The notes beneath the pieces were generated by a model, which was not told the DNA's origin, did not search any database, and was given only the letters and a program-made list of their open reading frames with translations. A stretch of 21,592 bases of DNA from positions 1 through 21,592 of the forward strand of contig JAKJXP020000206.1 of NCBI GenBank assembly GCA_022225965.2, given 5' to 3'. The first letter of the stretch is position 1; each line of letters begins with the position of its first letter. The translations under genes were made by a program, and so were the position numbers. This DNA is from Diatrype stigma (lineage: Eukaryota; Ascomycota; Sordariomycetes; Xylariales; Diatrypaceae). Positions 1 to 10,236 of the stretch are shown piece after piece.

Positions 1-115
<115 letters not shown>

Positions 116-1074
116 TTTTATTAATTTGTAATTTAAACATTATAAAAGCTTCGTATTTATAAAAATATATTATATTATTTTAATTTCTTTATTTCTTTTT
201 AATTATTTATAATTACTGCTTTTACGTAATAATATCGTTTTAAGCCTTTTAAAAGCGAGGCATTATTTGTTTTAAATATAATTTATAATTCTTTTTTTAT
301 AATGCTTTATTATTTCGGCTTTTTTTAATAATATATAAGTCTTTAATTTAATTAATTCTTTCGTTTATTTTCTTTTAATAATAAAAATATTAGCTTCTTA
401 ATAACCCTTTTATAAGCGCTGCGAAAAAGCTGCGCTTTTTAACGAATGCGATACGAATTTCGAATTTATTATTCTTTTATATAAATAAAGATCTTTAAAC
501 GATTCGTAAGCCTTTATTTTTAAAACTAATAAAAGAAACCCTTTATACGTTACGTATATATAACGAAAGTATTCTTATTATGCTATTTATAAACCTTTCG
601 TAATACCCTTAGATTTATTCTTCGAAATGTGTTATATCGTAACTTTAAACGTTATTATAAACTTAATAAATATAATATAAATTTATTAAACATAAATAAC
701 CTTACATCTTTACGTTAACGTTATAAGTTTAATAAATATAAGCTATTACGTTATTAAGCTTTCATTAAATCTGTTTAAATATTCCTTTAATAAACCCTTT
801 ATTTACTTAATTCTTTAAAAAGCTCGAGCCTTTTTGCGGAATTATTTTAACGGTTTTAAAATATATGCGTTATTATAACTTTGTTTTCATTTAATGTAAT
901 ACATAAGCTCGCCGTTAAAACAAGCTCCTCGCTTATTCGGACTTATATTTATTAAATTTGTAATAACTTTACGAAAGGCTTATAGAATTAAATGCAACTT
1001 TATAAGCCGTTAATTTAAATAATATCTTAATAATATATATATTTGCATTATAATTTAACCGTATTTGGTTTACA
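116..1074. other. AT-rich RIP-mutated DNA, no gene seen
   Basis: This stretch is rich in TTTA, TTAAT and ATAT runs, with cytosine surviving mainly in CpG. Stops are dense in the frames I read, and I could place no conserved protein motif. It is probably old, mutated repeat DNA, but I cannot name a family. Confidence 0.6.
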
Positions 1075-1337
1075 TATTATAACCGAGCAGTATATATACG
1101 CATTGCTGGAGCCTTTTTTAATTAGTAAGATTTATACCCTTTTTATAATATAAAGCTTTAATAATTCGCTTAAAAGTTTAATTAATTCGGCGTTATATAT
1201 ATTACCTTTACGACGAATATAATACAGCTTTTCTATGCCTTTAATATCGTCGTTATTTATTATATAAAGTTAATTACTTATTAATTAAATTAATCCGCAT
1301 ATACTTATATACTTATATATTACTCTTTTATAATATT
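1075..1337. repeat. Diverged ~260-bp dispersed repeat, copy 1
   Basis: This segment aligns in the same orientation with about 7239-7500. Shared blocks in order are AACCGA followed by TATATATACG, AAGATTTATACCCTT, ATAAAGCTTTAATAA.TCGCTTAA, AGTTTAATTAATT, ATATCGTCGTTATT, and GCATATACTTATATA. Differences are mostly transitions with some small indels. The element type is unknown. It is in the T-rich part of the block and has no visible coding capacity. Ends are approximate. Confidence 0.7.
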
Positions 1338-2584
1338 ACGTAATATATAAACTTTAATATAAAATATCTTTCTTTAAATAATATAACAAAACCTTAATGG
1401 AATTAAATAACATTTTATATTTAAGTTTAAAAGAATATAAGAAATCTTTACGAATTTTAGGGATTTTTTATATTATATCTTTTATAAGTAATTTAAAGAA
1501 GTAGGTTAAGACTTTATATTATATTACCTATTTATATAAATACAAATTAGGAATTTTCGTTAGTTTATTTACGGGTTTTAATTAAACTTTTATTAAATTA
1601 TAAATATTTAAAATATCGACATTATTATATAATTCTAATTTAACGATAAGCTAATATAAAACGTTAAGTTAAATGCATTAATACGTTTATATTAATTAAA
1701 TCATTCTTTATATATATATTATAAGTTATTTACGTATTTAAACTTATTATAATTCGTTTATAGGTTTTTATTAAAAGTAATTGAGTTTATATTATCGATA
1801 AAACTAATAATTAATAATAATGAATTTACTTAAAGTGGCTATTATATAACAAAACGATATATAAAATAAAAAGAATAAGAAATAAAGAAAATCTTTAAGA
1901 AACTTTTATACGAATCGGTATTAATTTCGTTATTTCGTTATAAAAACGTAATTATCTCGTTTACTTAATTATTTAATTATTTAATTATAATAATAAACTA
2001 TAACGAAAATTCTTTTTAAGGTATAAAGTAAACGTTAATAGTTAATTTTATTAAGGCCTTTATAAAGTCCAGTTATAAAAACGTAATAATAATGCCGCGT
2101 ATTTACGACGTTTATATAATATTAATTAATAACTTAATAACTAATTCCGTTAATTCTTTCTTTTTATTACTTAATTGTTTTTTAAGTAATAATCTATGTT
2201 ATTTTATAACGACTACGAAATTAGTAATTATTATCGTTTCGATAATGTCTTTTATTATTTAAAAGAAAAGAAAAGAAAGAAACCGGCCTTTAGTTCTTCG
2301 CGTACGTTTTCTTTTTATTTTCTTTTTCTTTAAGGTTTTCTTCGTTTTCGGTATTACCGTTACGATAATAATACGAAAACGCTGCAAAGAATACTTAACG
2401 GCGAAACCAGTCGTTATTAATTTAGCTAAGAATTTATATAACGTAATTACATATACTTTATAAAAGTTATTTAAAAAATAGGTTCACCTTTAGCGATTTT
2501 AACGGGGTTTTCGTATGGATTATCTTTTTAACATTATTTAATATAACCTTTATTCTTATAACGTAACGCGAGCGCTATCGTATC
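1338..2584. other. AT-rich RIP-mutated DNA, no gene seen
   Basis: This stretch is strongly AT-rich with dense stops. Short purine-rich runs alternate with T-rich runs, and I recognised no motif. It probably contains decayed transposon sequence, judging only from the RIP-like composition. Confidence 0.55.
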
Positions 2585-2760
2585 GACGTTATAAACCTAA
2601 TACGGATGCCTAGGGGACTTAGTAATGGTTTAACCAAGTGATATACGCTATATACATATATACATACAGGGTATATATAGCTAAATAACCTGGATTAATC
2701 TTAACTGGTTAGTTTTTACCTTTTTCACGTGTTAAAACCAGTCGTTTAAAACATTTATTA
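2585..2760. other. Less mutated fragment, possible LTR or other transposon remnant
   Basis: Unlike its surroundings this segment keeps several CpA, TpG and CC/GG steps, for example GGATGCCTAGGGGACTTAG, GGTTTAACCAAGTG, ACCTGGATTAATC, AACTGGTTAG and CACGTG. A TATA-rich centre (GCTATATACATATATACATA, then GGGTATATATAGC) contains the inverted octamers GCTATATA and TATATAGC. A TATA-bearing, promoter-like fragment of an LTR would look like this, but no second copy, terminal dinucleotide pair or target duplication is visible. It could equally be single-copy DNA. Confidence 0.3.
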
Positions 2761-3349
2761 AATTTATTAATAGGCTTAAGAAAAGCTTATTCGGTAAGAT
2801 TTATAGCTTGTTTTTATAAGTTCGCGTTAATAACGTTACGATTTCGTTATATATTATATTTAATATTTTTACGTTAATATGTAATAAATTATTATATAAT
2901 TTAACTTATTTTCTTAAACTTTTATAAGTTCTTTATATGATTTTACGCTTTTATTAAAACTTGTCGTTATTGTTTTTATACCTTTTATATAGTCTTTATT
3001 TATTTATTTTGCCGTTATATTATATTGCTTTTATGTTCTTATTAAAGACGTTATGACGTAGCGGCGATAAAGCTTCGTATATTTGGTTATCGTCTTTTCG
3101 ACCTTTTTATATCATTAGTTATATTCTTTGCTTATATTTAATATTCGTTACGGCGTCGTTTTATTAGCCGTTTTTAAAAGCTATTTATAATTATACTTAC
3201 GGCTTCGTTAATTTACCGTAACGATATTAATACGACAACGTTTTTAAATTAATTTATTGCCTTTATTCTAATTATTTATTTATTTATTAATAGCGAATCT
3301 TTATTTTTTATTTTAATTTTTCGATTCGTAATTAATGTAATTATAATAT
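2761..3349. other. T-rich RIP-mutated DNA, no gene seen
   Basis: The + strand is T-rich, CpG-retaining sequence with dense stops. No motif was placed on either strand. The composition changes near 3350 to A- and purine-rich, which probably marks a boundary between different old repeats. Confidence 0.5.
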
Positions 3350-4503
3350 TAATAAATTGCGTTAAAATAAAACGCTAATCCCTTACCGAATAATACCTAA
3401 CGTATACGGGCCAACGGCGTACCGAATACGAATAAATCACCGCGAAAATAGTTTCATTTATTAAAGCCGATCCCGAAAAAAGAAATAAAGCGACGTTTTG
3501 CCGAAAGCAAGGAAATTAATTACGATACATAAATTAAAGAACAAACGGCTTAATATTAATCCGAAAACGATACGAAGGCTAATCGAAACTACGACGAAAT
3601 ATACGCCGTATTAATACCATAACTTAATCATTAACGCAACGAAAAACGACCGGTCCGAAAATCGGCCAAAAATGCGCCGAAAGCGTATTTATTAAATACA
3701 AAAAAAGCTTTCGTTATTGCCGGTAAAAAATAAAGCGGCAACCGCCGAACGATTATAAATAAAATTAAAACTAAATAAAAAGGCCAAATTAAAATCGTAA
3801 TAACATATTTTAATGGATTTTAATAATTAAAAAATGCTAATACTTAAAATTTTAAAATGCAAAGTCGGTTTTATTTTGCCGCAAATCCAAACGGAAAAAG
3901 GTGGAATATAAATACGGGCCGAAATACGGATAAAAATAAGCATAATTATTACGACGTCGCCGAAAAGATTGCCCGAAAGCAACGCATAAACGGATAGCTT
4001 TTTAACGCGTTTATGTACGGCGGATTAAGCCTTATATAAAACGTTATATATTCGTTCGACGTTTTAAAACGGAATTAATACGAACCAATTAAGGAAAAAC
4101 CTTAATTTATTTTTTACGCGTTTTCGATAAGATCCGTTTAATATTTCGTAATAAACGATTAAAATTTGCGGAATTCGGGTTCAAAATTATCGGCAAATTA
4201 AGCGAAATTAAAACGATTTCGAAAAAAAATCGGGAAACTTATTTCGGAATAATCGGAAATGGTTTTTTTATAATGCTTATACGTAATATATCGACGAAAT
4301 TTACTAATTATATCGATTAAATATCGATGTATAACGATACGAAAACGGAACGATTTATAACGGTCGTAATAAAACAAAAAAGAATCTTTCGTTATACGAT
4401 ACGTATAAAATACATATTTTATTTTCTTTAATAAAAGGTCGGAATAAATTGAAATATCGAAAACGGGCTTTTTAAAAGGGCCCGATATCGTTATAAAGTC
4501 GAA
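3350..4503 (+). other. Purine-rich decayed segment, possibly former coding DNA
   Basis: The + strand becomes A- and G-rich, with many GAAA, CGAAA and AACG blocks, as in the coding strand of the retrotransposon at 10-18 kb. This suggests mutated + strand coding sequence. Reading frames are broken by many TAA and TAG codons. I recognised no family. Confidence 0.3.
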
Positions 4504-4905
4504 ATGGCTAAGCCGCGAAAACGATAACAAAACGATAAAACGAAAAACACAAAACAAAATCGATTATAAAACGAACGGGCAAATAAAATTAAACGACTAA
4601 ATAATATATTATCGAAATTAATAAACGTCGAATTAACGTCGGAAATAATAGCGGATTATGCGAATTCGAATCGATTTTAGGCGTCCGGATTTTCGAACGC
4701 TTAAAGGCAATCCGAATTCGCATATAACGTAAAAAATAAAAGAAATAATTATAATAACTTAAAAAATAATAAAAGGTCGGTTCAAACTTTTATTTTTAAA
4801 AATCGAATCGATAGCGAAAAAAGGTTATGTATTGGATTAATTGTTATTATTAGAAAAAAAAAGAAGAAATTTCCGAACGGAAAAAAAAGCAGGATATTTA
4901 TATCT
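4504..4905 (+). pseudogene. Decayed open frame of unknown function
   Basis: Starting at the ATG at 4504, one frame stays readable for about 130 codons apart from a few TAA/TAG codons of the kind RIP makes from CAA, CAG or TGG. The conceptual product begins MAKPRKR, is rich in Lys, Asn and Arg, and has a mid-part reading ELTSEIIADYANSNRF and a basic C-terminal part around KKKKKFPNGKK. A basic N-terminus would fit a DNA- or RNA-binding transposon protein, but I recognise no domain. The low stop density is the only real evidence. Confidence 0.25.
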
Positions 4906-6520
4906 TAAAGGCGATATATAATTTGTTTTGTCGGTTAAGTCGTCGTTGCGTCGACATCGGTTAAAGCAGGTGGTTTATTTATATTCGAAGCGATGCATTG
5001 AATATACGAGCTATTTCGTACCGCCCTTTTGTTTCTTATAATTTATTTTCGCTTATTTAATATAACGGCATTATATTTAATAATACGTACGCCGTACATT
5101 TACGGCGCAAAGCCGAATCGGCCTTGCGTTATAATCTTTTCTTTTTGATTTAATAAATGGCTTTGGGCCTTTTTGTAATAAGGAACGAATAAAAACCGTT
5201 TTAAATACCTTTTATATGTAACTAAAAAAGCCATTTCGGTACGAATTAATAGGTTTTTTTCTTCGACTTCGGTTTAAGGTTTCTTATTATGCTAAAATTA
5301 AACGTATATTGGCATGGCCTTTTAGGCCGTCGATCGCGTAATATTATATATATATATATTAATAAGTTGTAATATATAATTTAATTATTTTTCGTTTAAT
5401 TAGGTTTAAAAGTTATTTATAACGTTTTCGTAATTTTAATTAAATTAATCGTTTTAAGTATTTCCTTTTAATTTATTACGATATTCCTTTCGTATAAAAT
5501 TACGAAAACGATTCTTTTCTTTAATATTTAATTTAAAAACTTTTTATTATCGGGTATTATTTTAAACGAATTATTTTATAATAAATAATACAAATTAAGG
5601 CTTTTAACGAAATTGTAAACTTTTTAAAGTTTGTCGTTATAATAACGCTAATTATTAAAGTTTTTTATATAATTAACTGCTTCTTTATTAAAGAGATATA
5701 TATAAATTATATCGTTATTACCGTATTTTCCCTTTTTTAAACATAACGTAATATTAATTATTATCTTGCCGCACTTTTAATAATATTAAAGCGTATCGCT
5801 TATATATATAAAAACGTACCTTATTGCTGTATTTAAATATTAAATTATACTTATTATTTTTAAAGCGAGACGTATTTTTAATTTAAAGAATTTATTACGT
5901 TTTTTATTATGATTATTTCTACGTCGATTATTTCTTTATATATATATAAGCATATAACATGCGATATATCTGCGATTTATATTACGCCTAATAAACCGAC
6001 TTAAACGGACCCAATTCACTTATCGCTTATTCGCTGCGTTATAACGATAACGGCGAATTGGTTTTGTTTTTAGTTTATTAAACGCTTATTTATTTAATCG
6101 ATTTAGCGGTAATTACCGCTTATTTTAAAGAAAACATAAACAAATTCCAGTTATTTCTTTTATAAACGCCGCTTTTTAATTATTATATTTAATCGTTTAA
6201 AATGCGATATCGTTTTATTATATAATTTATTATGTTAGTTTAATAATGTAATAAGAAAACCGATAAAAGAAAAACTAAGCCTACGTCGTCGGTGCCTTTT
6301 CGTTTTTCGTCCGACTTATCTTATCTTTTTATATATACCTACCGACATTTCGGCCTTATATATTACCTAGGTTTCCGATGTTTATAATTTTAACTTTTTT
6401 ATAGCCCGTATTATACGTATTTCTTCTCTTTTGTCCAATTGCTGTCGCGCTGGTTTTTAAATCGTCTTTATAATTATATTTCTTTTTTTTAACTTATAAT
6501 TCGAATAATATATTTTTTAT

Positions 6521-6526
<6 letters not shown>
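4906..6526. other. T-rich RIP-mutated DNA, no gene seen
   Basis: The + strand switches to T-rich, so any former coding sequence would probably have lain on the minus strand. I read the minus strand for reverse transcriptase, integrase and transposase motifs and found none I could defend. CpG is retained and CpA is rare, as elsewhere. Confidence 0.5.

Positions 6527-6561
<35 letters not shown>
6527..6561. repeat. Internal (AAT)n microsatellite
   Basis: About eleven uninterrupted AAT triplets lie in TTAATAAT...AATAGC. The motif is the same as that of both window ends. Confidence 0.95.
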
Positions 6562-6689
6562 GCTAATAAATAAGGTATTTTTAAATACGGCTTTATTTGT
6601 TATATTAAATAGGATTCTTTTTATAAAAGGCGATAAGGCAGCTTTAATTTAGCGTTTTCTTTAATGGGGGTTGCGATTTTCTTTCTTTC
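6562..6689. other. AT-rich stretch leading into a G+C island
   Basis: Mutated AT-rich sequence becomes gradually less mutated towards 6660 (ATGGGGGTTGCGATTTTC). There is no gene. Confidence 0.4.
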
Positions 6690-6850
6690 CTCTTAAGGTA
6701 ACAGCGGCGCCCCCGCTGCTGCCGCCGGTGCCGGTACCCCCGGTGGCAACCGTGGCAATAGTGATAGCAAGGTATGTATTGCTGTACCTATATATATCGT
6801 TATTTAACAGCTGCTATAACGCGGCGGTAACCTTGTTACGTTTTTTATAT
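6690..6850. other. Small G+C-rich island not affected by RIP
   Basis: About 100 bp, densest from 6700 to 6790, are G+C-rich with many CpA, TpG and CCGG steps (GGCGCCCCCGCTGCTGCCGC, CCGGTGCCGGTACCCCCGG). A milder tail holds CAGCTGCTATAACGCGGCGG. Frames through it encode only low-complexity peptides: Gly/Ala/Pro/Asn or Pro/Val on the + strand, Gly/Thr/Ser on the minus strand. A 70-codon frame from 6671 crosses it but lacks any recognisable domain. It may be a scrap of a Gly-rich linker or a single-copy patch. Confidence 0.55.
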
Positions 6851-7238
6851 TATAATAATATCGTATTTATTATTATTACATAGCGTTAATACTTGAAGTA
6901 AATTTGTTTTTATGTAGTTTAATAAGTTACGTATAACTTTATAAATTTACGTAAATTTATACGCTTATATTTTTTATTTCGGTTTTTAACGCGTCTTTAT
7001 TACCTTTATATTATACATTTTATTTTATCGTTATTACGTCTTTATTATATTTATGCTTTTACATTTATATTAAAGTTATTACGCCTTTTATGTTAAAAGC
7101 GATTCTTAAATATGTTTTTTATTTATTAATTATTATTACGTTATTCCCGATTTATATTCGTTATAATAACGTTATTACTTTGCGTATTTTAAAATATCGC
7201 GGTCGGATTTAAAAGCGGCTAATATATACTTCTTAAAT
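6851..7238. other. AT-rich RIP-mutated DNA, no gene seen
   Basis: This is T-rich, CpG-retaining sequence with no motif or frame worth reporting. Confidence 0.5.
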
Positions 7239-7500
7239 TATATAACCGAATAATATATATACGTATTATCGAAACCATTTTTAATACATAAGATTTATAC
7301 CCTTATTACGATATAAAGCTTTAATAACTCGCTTAAGAGTTTAATTAATTAGGCGCAAAAGATATTACTTTTTTATATAATATAATACCGCTGTTTTATG
7401 CTTATAATATCGTCGTTATTTTTTATATAACGTGTTTTACTTATTAATTACTATAATCGGCATATACTTATATATTTATATATTATTATCTTATAATTAT
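7239..7500. repeat. Diverged ~260-bp dispersed repeat, copy 2
   Basis: This is a direct-orientation match to about 1075-1337, with the same ordered blocks (AAGATTTATACCCTT, ATAAAGCTTTAATAACTCGCTTAA, AGTTTAATTAATT, ATATCGTCGTTATT, GGCATATACTTATATAT). The two copies are about 6.2 kb apart. It could be part of a longer repeat whose edges have faded, or a pair of related fragments. Ends are approximate. Confidence 0.7.
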
Positions 7501-7719
7501 TGCCTTATAACGGCGGTTATATATTATATACGTTTCGTTATAATTAAAATAAATCACTATTATTACTTATACTTTAGCGACTTATATATAAATATGCGGT
7601 ATTTGTTTTATATATAATCCTATATTCGAATCTTTAATTATAAAAGCCATTACGATATAACTATTAATAAATAATAAATAAATGCATATTTTTAACGCTA
7701 CTTAGGTATTTAGTTTTAA
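7501..7719. other. AT-rich DNA between repeats, no gene seen
   Basis: This is mutated AT-rich sequence. A 61-codon frame from 7432 that enters it encodes only Ile, Leu and Tyr runs and is a composition artefact. Confidence 0.4.
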
Positions 7720-8430
7720 ACTTATAGCGCTTTGTTTCTTTTAAATGGGTCGTAGCCTTTTCGTTACGCCTTTTTAATAGTTTCGTAATATAGCGACATA
7801 TAGGCTTTTATAAAAAGAAATCGGTTTTAAAGGGCCGGTAATTGCTTTAAAACTTTAATAAAAACCTTTTCTTTATTTTTATGTAATTCATTTAATAATT
7901 ATTAGCCTAATCGAACTTCGGCTGGTTTTCGGCGCTGTCGGTTATGCCTTTAAAGGCGGCTATCGAATAAGGGTTAAAATAAATTAACGGCTACGATTCG
8001 AACGTAGCGGTTATCGGTCGGCAATTTTTAAAAGTCGTCGTGGTTTTTTTTTTTATTTAGTCGTTGTTTTATAATACGAATAAGTAAGAGAAAAGAAGAA
8101 TCTTAGCCGCGCTTATTCGGTAATATCGCGGTTAATTTAATAAAAGGTAACCGTTTAATAGCTAGGTTTAAAAAAGAGCATAAAACTAAGAATCGATATT
8201 AAGCAATTAATCTAATAACGCAGTCGTCGATATGTTTCTTTTAGCTGGCAGATAACTAAAATGCGCCAAATCTAAGCGCTAGGTATATAAGAACCCTGGA
8301 TTCGATTTTTAAAAATAGCTAAACGTTTAATTATAAGCGTTAAGAGATTTAAAACCTTTTTATTCCGAAAAATAACAAGCTAGGTATTATAACATTATAT
8401 TAAACGCTTAAAATAAGTTATATATTTAAT
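7720..8430. repeat. ~700-bp repeat, copy A
   Basis: This segment aligns along its length with about 8865-9575 in direct orientation. Matching landmarks in order are ACATATAGGCTTT, TAATAAAAACCTTT, TTTAATAATTATTAG, TCGAACTTCG, TCGGTTATG, ACGATTCGAACGTAGCGGTTA, a TTAGCCGCG hairpin, CTAGGTTTAA, GGATTCGATT, and TATTAAACG at the end. Many differences are transitions. The GATTCGAAC motif read on the minus strand is GTTCGAATC, resembling a polymerase III B box and followed by a good T-arm-like stem (CTACG TTCGAAT CGTAG), but no complete tRNA folds around it. The family is unknown. Confidence 0.8.
8103..8135. other. Hairpin conserved in both 700-bp repeats (copy A)
   Basis: TTAGCCGCG at 8103-8111 faces CGCGGTTAA at 8127-8135, leaving a 15-base loop. 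The single non-Watson-Crick position is a C-to-T change relative to copy B, which has a perfect stem. Confidence 0.7.
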
Positions 8431-8809
8431 TATATTATTTTATTATTATTAAATATACTTTTTATGTCTTAAAATATTATAATTATCGTATTACGTTTTT
8501 AAGTTATAATAAATTATGTTATATTTATATTTAAAATACTTAACGTATTATGTAATTTTATATTTAATGTTATACGAATTATATTAAAATAATTTCATCT
8601 TTTAAATTAAGTTATATAAACAAATCTATATAATTATTTTAATGTTAATAAAGTAAATTATTATAATATTATTTTTAATTTTTATAATTTTAAAGACCTG
8701 GTTTTGCGTATAATAAATTAATATTATTTATACGCCGATTATTTAATTATATGTATCAGATATGCGATATATATTCGGTGTATTTCCCATATTACGATCT
8801 AGTTTCAAA
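8431..8809. other. AT-rich spacer between the 700-bp repeats
   Basis: This is mutated AT-rich sequence. Towards 8750-8805 it keeps some unmutated steps (TGTATCAGATATGCG, TCGGTGTATTTCCC). There is no gene. Confidence 0.5.
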
Positions 8810-8863
8810 AGCGCAGCGGCTTAGCTGCTTCGAAGCAGCGTAAGAAGCCACTGCTTTAGCGCT
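8810..8863. repeat. GC-rich palindromic hairpin, 54 bp
   Basis: Three nested arms pair. The outer arm is AGCGC (8810-8814) with GCGCT (8859-8863). The middle arm is GCAGCGGCTT (8813-8822) with AAGCCACTGC (8845-8854), one G:U-type position. The core is the perfect palindrome GCTGCTTCGAAGCAGC (8824-8839). The segment keeps CpA and TpG steps in otherwise RIP-saturated DNA. It may be a very short inverted-repeat element or joined terminal inverted repeats of a DNA transposon. No flanking target duplication is obvious. Confidence 0.75.
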
Positions 8864-8864
8864 A

Positions 8865-9575
8865 TCGTATGCTTGTGCTTTTCTTTCTTTAAACGAATTA
8901 CAGCTTTTTTATTACGACTTAAGTGCGGCGTTATAATGTAATAACATATAAGCTTTAAAGAAAAACCGTCTTTAAAAAGCTAATAATTACTTTAAGGCTT
9001 AAATAAAAACCTTTCTTTTATTTTTACGTAATGTATTTAATAATTATTAGGTTAATTAAACTTCGATTCGGTTTTAGCGCTATCGGTTATGTCTTTAAAA
9101 GCGATTATAAAATAAAAGTCGAAATAATACAGCGGCCGCGATTCGAACGCAGCGGTTACCGGTTAGCGATTTGTCAAAATCGTCGTAGTTTCTTTTCGTT
9201 TAGTCGTCGTCGGGCGGTAACGAAGAACTAAATGTAAAAAACCTTAGCCGCGCCTATTCGGCGATACCGCGGCTAACTCAGCGAAAAAGCGAAATCGTCG
9301 AATGGCCAGGTTTAAGGGAAAAAAGACTAAACTAAAAATAAATACCGAGTAATTAATTTAATAACGAAGTTATTAATATTTTCTTTTTTATTATTAAGTA
9401 ATTAAAATACGTAAAAAACGACTGCTAATTACGAAAAAAACCCGGATTCGATTCTTAAAGGCGGATAAATCTTTAATTACGGGCGTTAAAAGATTCGAAT
9501 ACCTTTTATTTCGAAAAATACCGAGCTAAGTATTGCGTTATTACATTAAACGTTTATATATATTAAATGCTTTTC
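8865..9575. repeat. ~700-bp repeat, copy B
   Basis: This is the second copy of the 7720-8430 repeat, offset by about 1.14 kb. It is less mutated in places, for example GCGGCCGCGATTCGAACGC, GCGGTTACCGGTTAGCGA, CCTTAGCCGCGCC and CCGCGGCTAACTCAGCG. A 66-codon frame from 9031 (core RPRFERSGYRLAI) has a matching core in copy A (RFERSGYRSAI), so a peptide-like stretch is shared. With only two copies and a B-box-like motif inside it, this is more likely nucleotide homology than a conserved protein. Ends are approximate. Confidence 0.8.
9244..9276. other. Hairpin conserved in both 700-bp repeats (copy B)
   Basis: TTAGCCGCG at 9244-9252 is a perfect inverted match to CGCGGCTAA at 9268-9276, around a 15-base loop containing TATTCGGCGA. 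The equivalent hairpin in copy A is at 8103-8135. Confidence 0.75.
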
Positions 9576-10019
9576 ATATTTTATTTTTAAAGTTATTTCT
9601 TAAAATCGTTATTATGAATATTTCGTAACGAATATATCGAAAGCCGATTAACGTATATTATAATGTTTCGCTTTTTTATAACTACTTAAACTTTAAAAAT
9701 CCTCGAAATTTAAGATATATATTTATTATATTAATCGGTTTCGTATTTATAAATAACACAATATCATTATTAAAAGAATTATACGCCGTAACTATTACGT
9801 TATTACCGATCGGATTTAACGTAATATTTATTAAATAATTCTTTTCGATATATAATATGCGAATTAAAGCTTTAATTAACGGTTTTAATTATAATATTTC
9901 GCTTTATTTCTTAAAATAATTATTATTAATATCGTTATTAATTTCGGGCGTTATTAAAACGCGACCGTTACGACTACGTTAATTTAAGTCGCTTTGTTTT
10001 TAAGGTTTAAAAAAAGAAA
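9576..10019. other. AT-rich left flank of the retrotransposon
   Basis: This is RIP-mutated AT-rich sequence with no gene, ending at the target-site duplication of the retrotransposon. It was there before the insertion. Confidence 0.5.
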
Positions 10020-10024
10020 TATCT
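10020..10024. repeat. Target-site duplication TATCT, left
   Basis: The 5 bases immediately before the 5' LTR are TATCT, identical to the 5 bases immediately after the 3' LTR. Five bp is usual for Ty3/Gypsy integration. Confidence 0.88.
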
Positions 10025-10236
10025 TATAAAGGTATGGCTTTCGCTTAGGGGGCTTATTACGTAAGCGGTACGTAATCGGCGACCAAGCGCCGTATTAGGG
10101 GTTAAGGCCCATAAGAAGAACTTTATATACTTTTGGGAATTATAGCTAAAAATAATCTTATATATTTTTTTCTTAAAATAACTTCGTTTACGTTTAGCTA
10201 TTACGTTATTAACTTTTAGCTACTTATATTTTTATA
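10025..10236 (+). repeat. 5' LTR, 212 bp
   Basis: This LTR aligns base for base with 17872-18083 with no gap. About 21 positions differ by eye and every one is a transition. It begins TATAAA and ends TTTATA, an inverted hexamer pair that would be TGTAAA...TTTACA, the normal TG...CA ends, before G-to-A and C-to-T change. A TATA-like TTTATATA at 10122-10129 is a plausible promoter element. Confidence 0.93.

Noticed and set aside
2600..2640. Fragment of the chromovirus LTR (TTAGGGGACTTA-like block)
   Set aside because: Only about 12 bases around TAGGGGACTTA resemble the 3' LTR at about 17892. The flanks do not match, so it is probably coincidence.
4198..4557. 119-codon minus-strand frame
   Set aside because: Composition is Phe, Ile, Tyr, Arg and Ser-rich, as expected from reading the complement of A-rich, stop-prone sequence. 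It overlaps the more plausible + strand relic and shows no domain.
7975..8040. tRNA gene on the minus strand (GTTCGAATC B box with T-arm)
   Set aside because: Only the T-arm is convincing in either 700-bp repeat. No 7-bp acceptor stem, D-arm or 7-base anticodon loop can be placed at the right distances.
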